From: Parvimonas sp. oral taxon 393 str. F0440
GTDB lineage: Bacteria > Bacillota > Clostridia > Tissierellales > Peptoniphilaceae
Assembly (NCBI GenBank): GCA_000223315.2
Contig: AFUS01000005.1
Span: 372,001-436,000 of the forward strand
Direction of reading: 5' to 3'
Length of the DNA: 64,000 nucleotides
Each line of letters begins with the position of its first letter. Positions within the stretch are counted from its first letter, which is position 1. This document shows positions 27,575 to 37,616 of this stretch, piece by piece. The notes beneath the pieces were generated by a model. The model worked only from the letters and a program-made list of their open reading frames with translations. It was not told the DNA's origin and did no database searches. The translations under genes and the position numbers were made by a program.

Positions 27575-29666
27575 ACTTCATTGTCAATTTGACTTTTTGT
27601 TTTTCAAGGTCAATTTCTAAAATCTTAACCTTAACTATATCGCCTACTTTTAAAACTTCTGACGGATGCTTTATAAATTTATTTGAAATTTGTGAAATAT
27701 GAACAAGTCCGTCATTTTTAATTCCAATATCTATAAAAGCCCCAAAATCAACAACATTTCTTACAGTTCCCTTTAATTCCATTCCAACTTCCAAATCTTC
27801 AATGGAAAGAACATCGGATCTTAAAATTGGTTTCGGCATATCCTCTCTTATATCACGACCGGGTCTTTTAAGTTCTTCAATTATATCCTTTAAAGTCAAT
27901 TCTCCAACTTCCAATTCTTTTGAAAGTTTTGAAATATTAATCTTATCCAAATCTTTTCCGTAAAGTTTTCCTGCAATCTCATAACTTTCAGGGTGAACAG
28001 CAGTATTGTCAAGTGGATTTTCTCCATTTCTAATTCTCAAAAATCCTGCTGATTGAGTATATGCTTTAGGACCTATTCCCTTAACTTTTTTTATTTCATC
28101 TCTATTTTTAAAAGCTCCATTTTCATCACGATATGAAACTAAATTTTTAGCCATAGTTTTTGTCATTCCTGAAATATAGGATAATAAAGAAAAAGAAGCA
28201 GTATTAACATCAACTCCAACCTTATTTACACAGTCCTCAATAACATCAGATAGAGTTTCTGTCAATTGTTTTTGATTTACATCATGCTGATATTGTCCTA
28301 TACCAATATGTTTTGGTTCAATCTTTACAAGCTCAGCCATTGGGTCTTGAATACGTCTTGCTATTGATATTGCACCTCTAACAGTTACATCTAAATCCGG
28401 AAATTCTTCTTGCCCAAGTTTTGATGCAGAATAAATTGAAGCTCCTGCTTCATTTACAATTGAATAGAATAAGTCTTCTTTTTTCAATTCATTTATCAAT
28501 TCAACAACAACTTTTTCAGTTTCACGACTTGCAGTTCCATTTCCAATAGCAATTAAACTTACATCATATTTTTTAATAAGTTTTGCCAAAATTTCCTTGC
28601 TTTCCTTTATCTTTTCTTGCGGTTTTGTTGGATAGATATTTACATGATCTAAAACTGATCCCGTTTTTGAAATAACTGCCACCTTACAACCCGTTCTATA
28701 ACCGGGGTCAATTCCTAAAACAACTCTGTCAAGAATTGGAGATTGCATAATATAAGGTTTTAAATTTTTACCAAAAACTTCAATAGATTGTGTATCTGCC
28801 TTTTCCTTTAAATTTGCTCTTATTTCAGTTTCTATTTGTGGGAATAAAAGTCTATTATATCCATCAACAACTGCTTCTTTTAAAAATTTATGACAGAAGT
28901 TTTCATCATCCATACATAGTGCAAATAAAATCTCCCCGATATTTTTTTCATCACTTAACTTTATAGAAACTTTTAGAGCTTTTTCCTTTTCTCCTCTATT
29001 TATAGCAAGTATTCTATGTGCTGGAAGTTTAGAAATCTTTTCAGAAAATTCATAATACATATCATAAACATTGTTTTCTTCTTTTCCTTTTTCAGAAACC
29101 AAAACTCCATTCCTGTCAGCATCATTTCTTAAAATATCTCTAAAATCTTTATCTTCTGAAATCATTTCCGCAATGATATCTAAAGCTCCCGCCATAGCTT
29201 CTTCAATAGTTAAAACTTCTTTTTCTTCGCTAATAAATTCAGAAACTTTTTGTTCAAAATTATTTTCATTAAGTTTTCTATCTAAAAGCAAATCAGCAAG
29301 TGGTTTTAGACCTTTTTCCTTTGCAATAGTTGCTCTAGTTCTCTTTTTAGGTCTAAATGGAAGATATATATCCTCAACTTTTGAAAGAGTTTCAGCATTT
29401 ATAATCTCATTTTTCAATTCATCTGTCAACTCTCCAAGCTCGTCAATTAATCTTATAACATCTTCTTTTCTCTGTTCTAAATTTCTTAAATATTGTAATT
29501 TTTGTTCTAAATTTCTAAGTATTTCATCATCTAAATTTCCTGTAACTTCTTTTCTATATCTTGCAATAAAAGGAATTGTATTTCCTTCATCTATAAGTTT
29601 TACAGTATTTTCAACTTGACCTATTTTTATATTTAATTCTTTTGCAATTTGTTCAAAAATATTCAT
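27573..29666 (-). CDS. tex: RNA-binding transcription accessory protein Tex
   Basis: This 697-residue protein has the Tex order of domains: an N-terminal helical region (FIARYRKEVTGNLDDEILR), a YqgF/RNase H-like domain near residues 315-440 (VLGIDPGYRTGCKVAV), helix-hairpin-helix motifs near 480-560 (VKGIGPKAYTQSAGFLRI) and a C-terminal S1 domain (GTVRNVVDFGAFIDIG). Tex proteins bind nucleic acids and act in transcription or translation stress; the mechanism is not fully known. The frame is intact. Confidence 0.95.
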   Translation of the reverse strand: MNIFEQIAKELNIKIGQVENTVKLIDEGNTIPFIARYRKEVTGNLDDEILRNLEQKLQYLRNLEQRKEDVIRLIDELGELTDELKNEIINAETLSKVEDIYLPFRPKKRTRATIAKEKGLKPLADLLLDRKLNENNFEQKVSEFISEEKEVLTIEEAMAGALDIIAEMISEDKDFRDILRNDADRNGVLVSEKGKEENNVYDMYYEFSEKISKLPAHRILAINRGEKEKALKVSIKLSDEKNIGEILFALCMDDENFCHKFLKEAVVDGYNRLLFPQIETEIRANLKEKADTQSIEVFGKNLKPYIMQSPILDRVVLGIDPGYRTGCKVAVISKTGSVLDHVNIYPTKPQEKIKESKEILAKLIKKYDVSLIAIGNGTASRETEKVVVELINELKKEDLFYSIVNEAGASIYSASKLGQEEFPDLDVTVRGAISIARRIQDPMAELVKIEPKHIGIGQYQHDVNQKQLTETLSDVIEDCVNKVGVDVNTASFSLLSYISGMTKTMAKNLVSYRDENGAFKNRDEIKKVKGIGPKAYTQSAGFLRIRNGENPLDNTAVHPESYEIAGKLYGKDLDKINISKLSKELEVGELTLKDIIEELKRPGRDIREDMPKPILRSDVLSIEDLEVGMELKGTVRNVVDFGAFIDIGIKNDGLVHISQISNKFIKHPSEVLKVGDIVKVKILEIDLEKQKVKLTMK

Positions 29667-29682
29667 TCTTACCTCTCTACAT

Positions 29683-29705
29683 AAAAAAGGGAGCTTACGC
29701 TCCCT
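29683..29705 (-). terminator. Terminator of lpdA
   Basis: AGGGAGC pairs with GCTCCCT around a 4-base loop, followed by six T on the minus strand. Confidence 0.9.
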
Positions 29706-29723
29706 AAAATTCTAACAAAATAA

Positions 29724-31124
29724 TTATTTTGCAGGTGCACTATGGATTGATTTTCCTTCTAATTGATGAATCGCTTCCATAAATGCTTCTGATAGAGTTG
29801 GGTGAGCGTGAATCATCTTTCCTATTGATTCAACTCCCATATTATTTGCCATAGCAACAGTTCCTTCATGAATCAAGTCGTTTGCATGAGGTCCGATAAT
29901 ATGGATACCTAAAATTCTCTTTAAGTCTTCAGTTGCAAGAACTTTTACAAAACCATCAGCCTCTCCTAATGAAACAGCTTTACCATTTCCACTGAACATA
30001 AATTTACTCTTAACATAAGGAATATTTTGAGCAATAACTTCTTCTTCAGTTAAACCAACTTGAGCAACTTCCGGTAAAGTAAATGTACAAGCAGGAACGA
30101 TATCTAAATTAATTTCAGGATGTTCTCCCATTAATTTTTCAACAACATGAATTGCTTGAGCACTTGCAACGTGAGCAAGTTGAACATTTCCATAAACAAC
30201 GTCACCAATAGCATAAATATGGTCAACATTTGTTTTAAATTCTTTATCAGTAACTACAGCTCCTCTTTCAGTAACAACTCCGGCTTTTTCGATTTCTAAT
30301 CCATCAATATTAGCTTTTCTTCCTGTTGCTAAAAGAACCATTGTACCTTCAGCCTCTTCAACTTTATCTTTATCAACTCTGTTAGCTGTAACTTTTAATT
30401 TTCCGTTTTCTTCTTTAATTTCACTTGCACGAACTTTATTTACAATCTTAATTCCTGCTCTCTTGAAAATACTTGGAATTCTCTTTTGAATTTCTCCGTC
30501 AGTTGCAGGTAAAACACCATTAGTCATAACAGTTACCTTTGAACCGAATTGAGCATAAATACTTGCAAATTCCATTCCGATAACTCCACCACCAACAACT
30601 ATAAGTTCTTCAGGAATTTCTTTTAAATCTAAGAACTCATCACTTGTGATTACATTAGGTAAATCAGCTCCTGCAATTGGTGGAATACTTGGTTTAGAAC
30701 CTGTTGCAATAATTATGTAATCAGCTGTTACATCTTTTTCTGAACCATCATTCAATTTAACATGAATTGTATGTGGATCAACAAAAGAACCAAAACCTTT
30801 TAAGTATTCAATATTAGGATAAGAACCAATTAAAAATTCTACCCCACCTACGATTTTTTCAACAACTTCGCATTTTCTTTCATTAAGTCTTATTGGATCA
30901 ATTTTACATTCGTCCATAAGTAAACCGAATTCTGCTTTTCTATGAATATTTTCCATAATTTCAGCATTTTTCCAAAGTGTTTTTGTAGGGATACATCCTC
31001 TATTTAAACAAGTACCACCCGGTCTATCAGCTTCAATAAGTACAACTTCTGCTCCCATTTGTGCAGCTCTAATAGCAGCCTCATATCCTCCTGGGCCTGC
31101 TCCAATAACAGCTATTTTAGTCAT
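29724..31124 (-). CDS. lpdA: Dihydrolipoyl dehydrogenase
   Basis: This flavoprotein has the FAD-binding GAGPGGYEAAIRAAQMG, the redox disulfide GGTCLNRGCIPTK, an NAD domain (VVGGGVIGMEFASIYAQFG) and the C-terminal interface with HAHPTLSEA, whose His-Glu acts as base. I start at ATG 31124, eight bases after GGAG; the in-frame GTG nine bases upstream overlaps the ribosome site. Length is 466 residues. No 2-oxoacid dehydrogenase or glycine cleavage genes lie beside it here, so its partner complex is unknown. It has its own terminator. Confidence 0.94.
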   Translation of the reverse strand: MTKIAVIGAGPGGYEAAIRAAQMGAEVVLIEADRPGGTCLNRGCIPTKTLWKNAEIMENIHRKAEFGLLMDECKIDPIRLNERKCEVVEKIVGGVEFLIGSYPNIEYLKGFGSFVDPHTIHVKLNDGSEKDVTADYIIIATGSKPSIPPIAGADLPNVITSDEFLDLKEIPEELIVVGGGVIGMEFASIYAQFGSKVTVMTNGVLPATDGEIQKRIPSIFKRAGIKIVNKVRASEIKEENGKLKVTANRVDKDKVEEAEGTMVLLATGRKANIDGLEIEKAGVVTERGAVVTDKEFKTNVDHIYAIGDVVYGNVQLAHVASAQAIHVVEKLMGEHPEINLDIVPACTFTLPEVAQVGLTEEEVIAQNIPYVKSKFMFSGNGKAVSLGEADGFVKVLATEDLKRILGIHIIGPHANDLIHEGTVAMANNMGVESIGKMIHAHPTLSEAFMEAIHQLEGKSIHSAPAK

Positions 31125-31288
31125 AAAACACACTCCTTAATTATTTTATTTTAAGTTTTCACTCACTTAAAATTATATATCAAAAATACTTTTTTTCAAG
31201 TTTTTAAATAAATTTTACTATATTTGCAATAAACTATTTCAAATCACTTACATTTGAACAAAGTAATTTATAATCAATATAAATAATT

Positions 31289-31996
31289 TTATAAAACACT
31301 TGTCTTTACGATAAATGAAAGTATTACAATACCTGTACTAAATACGATATGTCCAATTATTGCACTTTCTATTCTTTTTGTCTTTAAAAAAACATATCCA
31401 AAAGTCAAGGATATAATTACAGCTTCTACTACTAAAGGAAGTGCATGTTTTATATTTATAAGTGCAAACAATATTCCCGCTAAACAAGCCGGTGTGAATA
31501 ATCTGACAAATTTGTATCCACCTTCATATAAATCATATAAATAGCCAAATACTACATTTCTATAAACTATTTCAGTTACAAAAGGAATAATAAATACTAA
31601 ATTTATCAATGCGATTTTATTATTAGAAACTACATTTTTAATTCTAATAAATTCCCCTGTCATATCATAAGGATAACCTAAAAATCCTAAAATTTTAAAT
31701 AAAATTTGAATTACAACTAGTAAAACTATCCCTGAACATGCCCCAATCAAAATAGATTTTAATAAAGATTCCTTTTTGCTATCTTTGGATATTGAATTTG
31801 TAGGGAATTTTTTACAAAACAAATATACAATAATCGCAAAAATCAAAGTTAAAGCAATATTTATATTTGTTAAGTTTTTAATCACAAATTCTGATTTTAT
31901 ATACTTATTTACCAATGTAGGAAATCTTGAAATTCCTAAAAAATACACCAATGATATCAAGAATGATACAATAAAATTTTTTGTCTTAACACTCAT
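31289..31996 (-). CDS. CPBP-family membrane protein, paralogue 1 (divergent active-site motifs)
   Basis: This 235-residue protein has about seven to eight membrane segments. It belongs to the CPBP (CAAX protease and bacteriocin-processing) family by the block VYRNVVFGYLYDLYEGGYKFVR, shared with its four upstream neighbours. The first motif reads TEIVYR instead of EExxxR, and the second lacks the IHDGVF of the others, so catalysis is doubtful. AGGAGG precedes the ATG. Roles of such tandem CPBP genes include bacteriocin immunity and peptide processing; none can be assigned. Confidence 0.8.
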   Translation of the reverse strand: MSVKTKNFIVSFLISLVYFLGISRFPTLVNKYIKSEFVIKNLTNINIALTLIFAIIVYLFCKKFPTNSISKDSKKESLLKSILIGACSGIVLLVVIQILFKILGFLGYPYDMTGEFIRIKNVVSNNKIALINLVFIIPFVTEIVYRNVVFGYLYDLYEGGYKFVRLFTPACLAGILFALINIKHALPLVVEAVIISLTFGYVFLKTKRIESAIIGHIVFSTGIVILSFIVKTSVL

Positions 31997-32044
31997 AACT
32001 TCCTCCTAAAATTTTTATTTTATAATAAGTTTTTTATGTCTAAA

Positions 32045-32760
32045 TTAGAAAAATCTAATAATTGTTAAAAATATATTAACCAAAACATGAACTGTTATAG
32101 CTGAACTGATTCTCTTAATATACAAATATATAGCTGAAAAAGATATTCCATAAATTATATACTGAATCATAGCTAAATGAAATACACCATCATGTATTGA
32201 ACCGAAGATTATTGATGATACTACTATAGATGTTATTATCCTAATATATTTATTACAACCCGAATGTAAATCATATAAATATCCAAATAATATTCGCCTA
32301 TACACCATTTCTTCATATATACTCACCAAAGACATCGAAAATAAACTTACAAACAAATTAAGTCTTTCAGCACCCCTAATATTTTTTGCATTCAAACTAT
32401 AAACCTTAAGTTTGAGAATACTTTCAATGTACAAAGCAAAATATATAATCAACATAGTAAAAACAAAAGCCAATATCGAAATTATTATAGATTTTTTTAA
32501 GTCCATTTTTTCTGAACTATCTATAGAATTTAATTTTCCATCAAATACATACTTTATAATAAAAAATATTATACAATTCCCAAATAGGCAACAAATCCCA
32601 CCAACAAAGAAATTATTTACAATTGGATTTTCAAAAATTTAAAAACAAATATTTTTCCAAAAAATAAAGAATTTAAAATTTTCTGCCTAAAGATGAATTC
32701 AAAAAATAGAAACATTAAAACAGGAAAAATCCACTTTTTAATATTTTTTACATTTACCAT
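32045..32760 (-). CDS. CPBP-family intramembrane metalloprotease, paralogue 2 (one missing base)
   Basis: The C-terminal 153 residues are open; the N-terminal part (MVNVKNIKKWIFPVLMFLFF) joins after adding one T to the run at 32633-32637. The joint then reads KFFENPIVNNFF, matching VNFFENSFLNKTF of paralogue 3. Rejoined length is about 238 residues. Motifs EEMVYR, FGSIHDGVF and ITVHVLVN supply the Glu, His and Asn residues of the family. Multi-pass membrane protein. It starts with the same MVNVKN as paralogue 3, a sign of recent duplication. Confidence 0.82.
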
Positions 32761-32823
32761 AATTTCCCTCCTAGACAAATAATATTTATAAAAGATATAA
32801 ACTATATTTCCATAATAATTGAG

Positions 32824-33546
32824 CTAAATAATAGTAAGAATAAATCGTAAACTTATATTATATAAGAAATGTATAGCTATGGCTGATGAAATTCTCTTAG
32901 TATAAAAATAAACAATAGTAAAACTTATACCCGCCATAACATAAAAAATCATTCCAGAACTAAAGACTCCATCATGGACTGCTCCAAAAACAATTACCGA
33001 TCCCAACAAAGATGTAATAAATCTTACATATTTATTGCATCCTGAATGTAAATCATATAAATATCCAAATAATAATTTTCTATATACAACTTCTTCAAAA
33101 GTAACAGTAAAAAATGTAAAAATAACATAAATAAATTTATTTCGCATATACATGTCTCTAATATAGATAGCAGCTGCACTATTGACTGACGAACCTAAAA
33201 CATCATATATAATATAAGTTAATAAATAAAATATGATTATTGTTAAAACAACAGCCAAGACTACTATTATAGCAGATTTTTTTATACTAATTTTATCAGA
33301 ACTATCTATTGAAGTTAATTTTTCTTTGAATATAAATTTAGAAATCAATAAAATAATTACTGCAACAGCAAAATTTAACAATCCAAAAGAAAAAGTCTTA
33401 TTCAAAAAAGAGTTTTCAAAGAAATTAACAACTAAATAATCCCTATCTAATAAATATTTTACTAAATGCTGTCTATAAATAAAATCACAAAAAACAAACA
33501 TTAAAACTGGTGCTACCCATTTTGTTAAGTTTTTTACATTTACCAT
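32824..33546 (-). CDS. CPBP-family intramembrane metalloprotease, paralogue 3
   Basis: This intact 240-residue paralogue reads MVNVKNLTKWVAPVLMF, then SSDKISIKKSAI before the membrane core, EEVVYRKLLFGYLYDLHSGCNKYVRF, FGAVHDGVF and IAIHFLYN. All family catalytic residues are present. It serves as the reference for repairing its neighbours. The GGAGG-type site before the ATG and 60-80 base gaps suggest one transcript for the array. Confidence 0.87.
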   Translation of the reverse strand: MVNVKNLTKWVAPVLMFVFCDFIYRQHLVKYLLDRDYLVVNFFENSFLNKTFSFGLLNFAVAVIILLISKFIFKEKLTSIDSSDKISIKKSAIIVVLAVVLTIIIFYLLTYIIYDVLGSSVNSAAAIYIRDMYMRNKFIYVIFTFFTVTFEEVVYRKLLFGYLYDLHSGCNKYVRFITSLLGSVIVFGAVHDGVFSSGMIFYVMAGISFTIVYFYTKRISSAIAIHFLYNISLRFILTII

Positions 33547-33607
33547 AATTTCCTCCTTTGCAATTTTTTTAAAATATGAATTATATTTTTCTAAAAAAAT
33601 ATTATAA

Positions 33608-34330
33608 TTAAGTTACAAAAATATTCATAATAGCTAAAAACAAGTTATTTAGAACATGCACCGTCATAGATGCAGAAATTCTTTTTGTATAAAAATATAC
33701 ACTGGAAAAAATTATTCCATATATTACATAATAAATCATAGCAGGATGAAAAACTCCATCATGTGTTGCTCCAAAAATTACTGAAGACACCAGAACTGAT
33801 GTTACAAATCTTACATATTTATTACATCCCGAAAGTAAATCATATAAATATCCAAATAAAATTTTTCTATATACTATTTCCTCGAACATCGGTCCTGTAA
33901 AAACTGAAATAAAAACTGTAAATTTAGTATATTTTAAGGAATGTAAAGTCATTTCAGAATTCTTACTTTTTATAGCTACACCCAAAATATATGTTAAAAA
34001 TTTACTGAATACAAAAAGAATATTATGGTTAAAATCAATATTACAATAGAAAATAAAAAGCTCTCTTTTAATCCTTTTTTTGAAGAAGCATCTATTGAAT
34101 TAAATTTTCTATTATATATATACTTAGAAATTAACAACACAGATATAATTATAAAAATATATCCTAATCCTTGAAATAAAATTACATCAAAAATATAATC
34201 TCCAGTAAATTTGAATTTAATAATAAAAGGTAAAATTTTCTTTTAAAAATGAATTCGCAAAAAATAAACATCAAAATTGGCAATATCCACTTTTTAAAGT
34301 TTTTACATTTAATAAATCAGTTTTTCCCAT
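33608..34330 (-). CDS. CPBP-family intramembrane metalloprotease, paralogue 4 (three missing bases)
   Basis: Only the last 125 residues are open from a good motif region (EEIVYRK, FGATHDGVF, MTVHVLNN). The rest appears from ATG 34330 (MGKTDLLNVKNFKKWILPILMF) if one base is added at each of 34300-34304, 34236-34239 and 33996-34000. The repaired protein is about 241 residues and aligns with paralogue 3 throughout. Three breaks in one gene could mean a true pseudogene, but each is of the same missing-base type seen across the window. Confidence 0.72.
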
Positions 34331-34423
34331 AAAAAACTCCTTAATCATAAACAAGCAAATTATTATGCTAAATTTCTAAATTTCTTAAAATTAATTCTAT
34401 TTAATAAAATTTTCTAAATCTTT

Positions 34424-35092
34424 TTACAATAATGTAACTATTACAAATACAGAATTATGTAACCCATGAGCTATAATACTTGGAATTATGCTCTTTGTAT
34501 ATAAATAAAGCGATGAATAAATAAGACTTCCGAACAAATGACTTATTGCACTCGGGGCAAAAACTCCGTCGTGAATACTACAAAAGAAGATTCCTGAAAT
34601 TAAAAATGAAGTCATAAACCTTACATACTTATTACAACCTTGATGCAAATCATATAAATCGCCAAAAATAGCCTTTCTAAAAACAAATTCTTCAACTATT
34701 GGTATAAGAACAATAGTCTCAAAAACAAAATAATAATTACTTTTTACTAAATTTTCCATAAATATACTGTTCTTACTTTCAAAATGAAAGAAATACTTTA
34801 TAAAATTTCCTATGACAAAGATTCTTATAATTTCCATAAAAACAAAAGCTAATATTGTAATAATAGCAATTTTTAAAACGCCGATATTGTTTTTATGTTT
34901 TTTCACTAAAAATAATGAAAATAGTATGAATATAACTGATAAAATAAAATTTTTAATAAAATTGTACATAAGTATTTTATCAGTATCATATATATTTTTT
35001 ATCATGTTCTTTAATATTTCGTCCGAAATAATATATAATAATATCACTACTATTCCCAAAACAAACTCTTTTGTTTTATTCTTCAAAGCCAT
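34424..35092 (-). CDS. CPBP-family intramembrane metalloprotease, paralogue 5
   Basis: This intact paralogue of 222 residues has eight or so membrane segments and the motifs VEEFVFRKAIFGDLYDLHQGC, CSIHDGVF and IIAHGLHN. I start at ATG 35092, eight bases after GGGGG; the in-frame TTG at 35107 overlaps that site. It is the most upstream gene of the array and the most diverged from paralogues 2-4 in its N-terminal half. Confidence 0.85.
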   Translation of the reverse strand: MALKNKTKEFVLGIVVILLYIISDEILKNMIKNIYDTDKILMYNFIKNFILSVIFILFSLFLVKKHKNNIGVLKIAIITILAFVFMEIIRIFVIGNFIKYFFHFESKNSIFMENLVKSNYYFVFETIVLIPIVEEFVFRKAIFGDLYDLHQGCNKYVRFMTSFLISGIFFCSIHDGVFAPSAISHLFGSLIYSSLYLYTKSIIPSIIAHGLHNSVFVIVTLL

Positions 35093-35413
35093 AAGTTTAA
35101 CCCCCAATTTTGATTTACAATTAATTTTTAAAAATAAAATTCATCATATTTTACCTTAAAAAGCATAAATGCAGTACAATAATTGCTATGCAAAGTAATG
35201 ATACCATAAAGAAAACGTATTTGTCAAATGAATTTCACAAAATTTTTAAAAAACAAGAAAATATTGATAATTATTTTTTATTTTATTGAAAACACTATAT
35301 TTGTCAATAAAAATATTATAATTATTTATTATTTTTTCTTATTATTATATTACTATTCTTAATTTTTAAAATTTTAGGTAAACATTTTTATAAAAATTAT
35401 TTTTAAAACCCAT
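35093..35413. other. AT-rich intergenic stretch upstream of the CPBP array
   Basis: No gene or clear promoter is seen. The stretch is very AT-rich with short A and T runs. It presumably holds the promoter of paralogue 5. Confidence 0.4.
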
Positions 35414-35448
35414 AAAAAAACTCCAAAAGTTTTTACACTTTTGAAGTT
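35414..35448 (-). terminator. Terminator-like hairpin downstream of yaaA
   Basis: On the minus strand AACTTCAAAAGT pairs with ACTTTTGGAGTT (one G-T pair, 6-base loop) and is followed by TTTTTT. It lies about 220 bases past the repaired yaaA stop, with the GC-rich element between. Confidence 0.75.
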
Positions 35449-35505
35449 CTAATTATAAAATAAAAACATTCACTTAATATTACTCTGTAAATCAAATCCC
35501 TAATA

Positions 35506-35555
35506 TGTCATCTCGACCGAAGTTGAGCGATGCGAAACGAAGCGGAGAGATCTCA
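35506..35555. repeat. GC-rich intergenic element
   Basis: About 50 bases, far richer in GC than the flanks, with CTCGACCGAAGTTGAG and AGCGGAGAGATCTC, outer TCTC/GAGA complementarity and GCGA/CGAA repeats. It looks like a dispersed intergenic repeat family member. Only one copy is in the window. Confidence 0.5.
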
Positions 35556-35671
35556 TAAAGCTCCATTAAGAATTGTATTTGATAAGTGGATTAAATTTCG
35601 AATCAAAGATTTGAATAATCCTTACGTCAAACTTACTGTCATTTGGAACAAAATCATCTCCAATAATATTT

Positions 35672-36320
35672 CTAGATATTTTTCACAAATACGAATTTAT
35701 TTTTTGAAGACATTTCTTCAATAAACGCATATCCATCTTTGTCAAATTTCTTTATATCTTCAATATTTTCAATTTTATTTTTAGTCATAAAATTAAGCAT
35801 CATTCCTCTAGCTTTTTTGAAATCGTAGAATGTTTTTTAGTTTTCCATCAACTTTTTCATAAAATCCAAAATCCAAAATTTGATTCTCTGAAATGTACTT
35901 TCTAACTGTTTTTGAAAATTCCTCACTTGCAAGATTAACAATAAAATCTGTGTCTTTTAAAATGTTCTTGGCAATATCATCTTTCCAAAAATTATATAAA
36001 TTTCCCATTTTTGTTTTCATAAGAAAATCAAGTCTATATGGATTAATTAAATCAAAAGGTTTAAGCACCCCATAAAGTGCAGAAATAATAATTAAATGCT
36101 CCTTTATATACTCTAAATCGCACTCATCAAACTCTTCTCTTTTTATATTTTTATAACACATTCCGTCATACATATAAAAGGCCTTGCAATAATCTTTTGA
36201 AACCAAAACTTCAGGAATATTCTTTAAAATTTCATTTGTTTTATCAGAAAATTCAACTCCTGAAGAAAATCTCTCACAAGTTTTAGAAATCGTCTTTGCA
36301 GGTGATAAAATTATTTTCAT
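35672..36320 (-). CDS. yaaA: YaaA family protein (peroxide-stress protein), two missing bases
   Basis: The N-terminus MKIILSPAKT and the blocks SALYGVLKPFDLINPYRLDF and NLASEEFSK identify YaaA, which lowers free iron under peroxide stress in E. coli. The frame ends at LRFQKS; adding two A to the run at 35813-35818 restores KKARGMMLNFMTKNKI and the family ending DGYAF, SSKNKFVF, with a stop at 35672. Rejoined length is about 216 residues, a little short. This is the only site where two bases seem missing from one run. Confidence 0.82.
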
Positions 36321-36416
36321 ATTTCTCTCCTTAAATATTAATTAAATAGTATAACTAAATCTAAAAAATAAATTATTATCTTGATTATATAAAAAAATTA
36401 CATAGACGTCAACTTA

Positions 36417-36444
36417 TCAAAAAATAGCACCGAAGTGCTATTTT
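36417..36444 (-). terminator. Terminator of the nrdD-nrdG-CDF operon
   Basis: AAAATAGCAC pairs with GTGCTATTTT around TTCG (a stable C-UUCG-G loop) on the minus strand, followed by TT. Confidence 0.9.
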
Positions 36445-37614
36445 AAAAGTATTCATATAAAATTGTTATTGAAGTTTTTAATTCTTCATCATAATTTTTT
36501 ATCAGTTCTTCAAGTTCTGCTTTTAAACTGTTTTCGTCAAAATTTTTATCTAATTTGTTTCCATCTAATGCTAATTGCAAACCTACAAAGTATTTATTTC
36601 CTTGTTTGTAGATTGCAAAGTCATGCATTGATTTTATATAACTAAACTGATTTTTCCAATTTTCAGTAATTTCTTTTAATTCAATTTCTCTTTCCGTAAA
36701 GTTTCCACCAACAGGCTCAACATGGATTACCAATACAATTTCATATTTTCATAAATTTCTTTTTCAATAAGGCTCATAAGATTGTGTGCTTTGATTAAAC
36801 TCATTTCAGAATCAACTTCAACATCAACAGTTGCAATTGTTTTAAGATGTCCATATCTATGAAAAGTGTAATTGTGTATTCCTAAAATTTCTTTGTGCTT
36901 TTCTATATCTGACAAAACTGACTTTATCAATTCTACACTTGGTGCTTCTCCAATAAGTTGACTAATTGTTTCCTTTGCCAAAGAGAAACCTGAGAATAGA
37001 ATAAATGCAGAAACTATTAGACCTACAACTCCATCAACCGGAAAAGTAGTATAGTTAGCAAAAATCATTGCAATTAAAACAACTGAAGTTGTAAAAACAT
37101 CACTCAAACAGTCAATTGAAGTAGCCTTTAAAATGCTTGAATCTATTGCTTTGGAAAGTTTTCTATTGAATAAACTCATCCAAAGTTTTATAAAAATAGA
37201 AATCACTAAAAAAGCAATTCCTATTTTCCCCATAATAATTTTTTCAGGATTTATAATTCTTTCGATAGATGTCTTTGCAAATTGAACTCCTACAATCATA
37301 ACCATCATTGAGATTATTAAGGTAGTTATATATTCAACTCTTCCATGTCCATAAGGATGATCCTTATCCGGAGGTGCAGAAGAAAATTTAAAACCTAAAA
37401 CTGTTGCAAAGGAATAAATTGCATCCGAGAAATTATTTACTGCATCAGCAGTTATTGAAACTGAATTTGCTAAAATTCCAATTACAAATTTTGATACTCC
37501 CAAAGTAACATTTAAAAATGTTCCTATCATTCCTGAAAGATATCCGACTTTTTTTCTATCATATTTATCTGTATTTTCTATTTTTGAAATATTCAATATT
37601 TTTTTCTCTAACAT
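36443..37614 (-). CDS. Cation diffusion facilitator (CDF) transporter (one missing base)
   Basis: The first 290 residues contain six membrane segments and the CDF metal motifs SITADAVNNFSDAIYS and DKDHPYGHGR, then DCLSDVFTT. The cytoplasmic C-terminal domain (VEVDSEMSLIKAHNLM) breaks at 36739-36741; one extra A gives NMKIVLVIHVEPVGG and continues to the stop at 36443. Rejoined length is about 390 residues, longer than usual because of a C-terminal extension. CDF proteins export Zn, Mn or Fe. It starts two bases after nrdG. Confidence 0.88.
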
Positions 37615-37616
37615 AT

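Noticed and set aside
35530-35724. Plus-strand open frame of 64 codons at the GC-rich element
   Set aside because: It spans a repeat element and the antisense of the repaired yaaA C-terminus; no ribosome site.
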